DNA from: Kiritimatiellia bacterium
GTDB taxonomy: Bacteria; Verrucomicrobiota; Kiritimatiellia; RFP12; UBA1067
Direction of reading: 5' to 3'
NCBI GenBank assembly: GCA_017965685.1
Contig: JAGCPM010000039.1
Span: 1-5,266, forward strand
DNA: 5,266 nucleotides
Part shown: piece after piece, positions 5,203 through 5,266 of the stretch
How the letters are laid out: each line of letters starts with the position of its first letter
Position numbering within the stretch: position 1 is the first letter of the stretch
The notes under the pieces: model-generated
The model's input: the letters and a program-made list of their open reading frames with translations, nothing else
The model's database searches: none
Told to the model about the DNA's origin: nothing
Translations under genes and position numbers: made by a program

Positions 5203-5266
5203 AGAAATTCTGGTTTTTCGATCTGGACGGAACCCTCGCCGACACCGACGGCGACATCCGTGCATC
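5199..5266 (+). CDS. HAD-superfamily phosphatase/phosphomutase (5' part)
   Basis: Only the first 22 codons are visible before the window ends. They read (start)-KKFWFFDLDGTLADTDGDIRA and contain HAD motif I, DLDGTLADT: Asp8 is the predicted phosphate-accepting nucleophile and Asp10 the general acid/base. The form is typical of phosphoglycolate phosphatase, beta-phosphoglucomutase and related Mg-dependent phosphohydrolases, and the remaining motifs needed to separate these are outside the window. The GTG start is supported by the strong SD at 5183-5190 and by motif I sitting at the usual distance from the N-terminus. The 4 bp GTGA overlap with the EIIA gene indicates translational coupling and places it in the same operon. 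Substrate unknown. Confidence 0.85.
   Translation, partial: MKKFWFFDLDGTLADTDGDIRA

Larger units (their letters stand above)
1..5266 (+). other. Probable single operon: envelope export, hibernation, regulatory PTS, acyl synthase
   Basis: All eight genes run in the same direction with intergenic distances of 31, 10, 5, -11, -4, 5 and -4 bp. No rho-independent terminator (GC stem followed by a T-run) is seen at any junction, and no gap is large enough for a conventional promoter region except within upstream coding sequence. Both ends of the window fall inside genes, so the full operon is longer. Co-transcription is inferred from spacing, not observed. Confidence 0.7.

Noticed and set aside
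4447..5265. Minus-strand open frame of 272 codons opposite the EIIA-HTH gene
   Set aside because: Antisense to a gene with clear EIIA motifs; Arg/Glu-rich shadow translation with no family resemblance.

Overview
The window is a tightly packed run of eight genes, all on the + strand, about 58-60% GC by eye, with no gap longer than 31 bp. Order: 3' end of lptB (lipopolysaccharide-export ATPase), hpf (ribosome hibernation factor), hprK (HPr kinase/phosphorylase), ptsH (HPr), ptsI (Enzyme I), a compact ketoacyl-ACP synthase III (FabH-like) protein, a helix-turn-helix::PTS EIIA fusion, and the first 22 codons of a HAD-superfamily phosphatase. Junctions are 31, 10 and 5 bp gaps, an 11 bp overlap, a 4 bp overlap (ATGA), a 5 bp gap and a 4 bp overlap (GTGA). 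This strongly suggests one transcription unit with several translationally coupled starts.

The organism is a diderm bacterium (LptB implies LPS or LOS export) that has HprK, an HPr with both the EI-phosphorylated histidine and the HprK-phosphorylated serine, and an HTH-EIIA fusion of a type I associate with the Planctomycetes-Verrucomicrobia-Chlamydiae (PVC) superphylum. A Verrucomicrobiota/Kiritimatiellota/Lentisphaerota-like origin is my best inference, not proven. Unusually frequent ATA isoleucine codons at this GC content are a further lineage trait.

Functionally, positions 633-5202 encode a nearly complete phosphorelay (PEP -> EI -> HPr -> EIIA) plus the ATP-dependent Ser kinase/phosphorylase for HPr, but no EIIB or EIIC sugar permease. 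It therefore looks like a regulatory PTS. Its last carrier is joined to a predicted DNA-binding domain, so PEP/ATP status could be passed directly to transcription. A short KAS III enzyme with an intact Cys-His-Asn triad sits between EI and EIIA, hinting at a link between the relay and acyl chain synthesis. The lptB-hpf-PTS neighbourhood resembles the lptB-rpoN-hpf-ptsN cluster of Proteobacteria with rpoN absent from its usual place.

Points most worth a second look are the HTH-EIIA fusion, the N-terminally short KAS III inside a PTS operon, and a Tyr in HprK where the family has an active-site His. No tRNA, rRNA, mobile element, CRISPR array or rho-independent terminator is visible.
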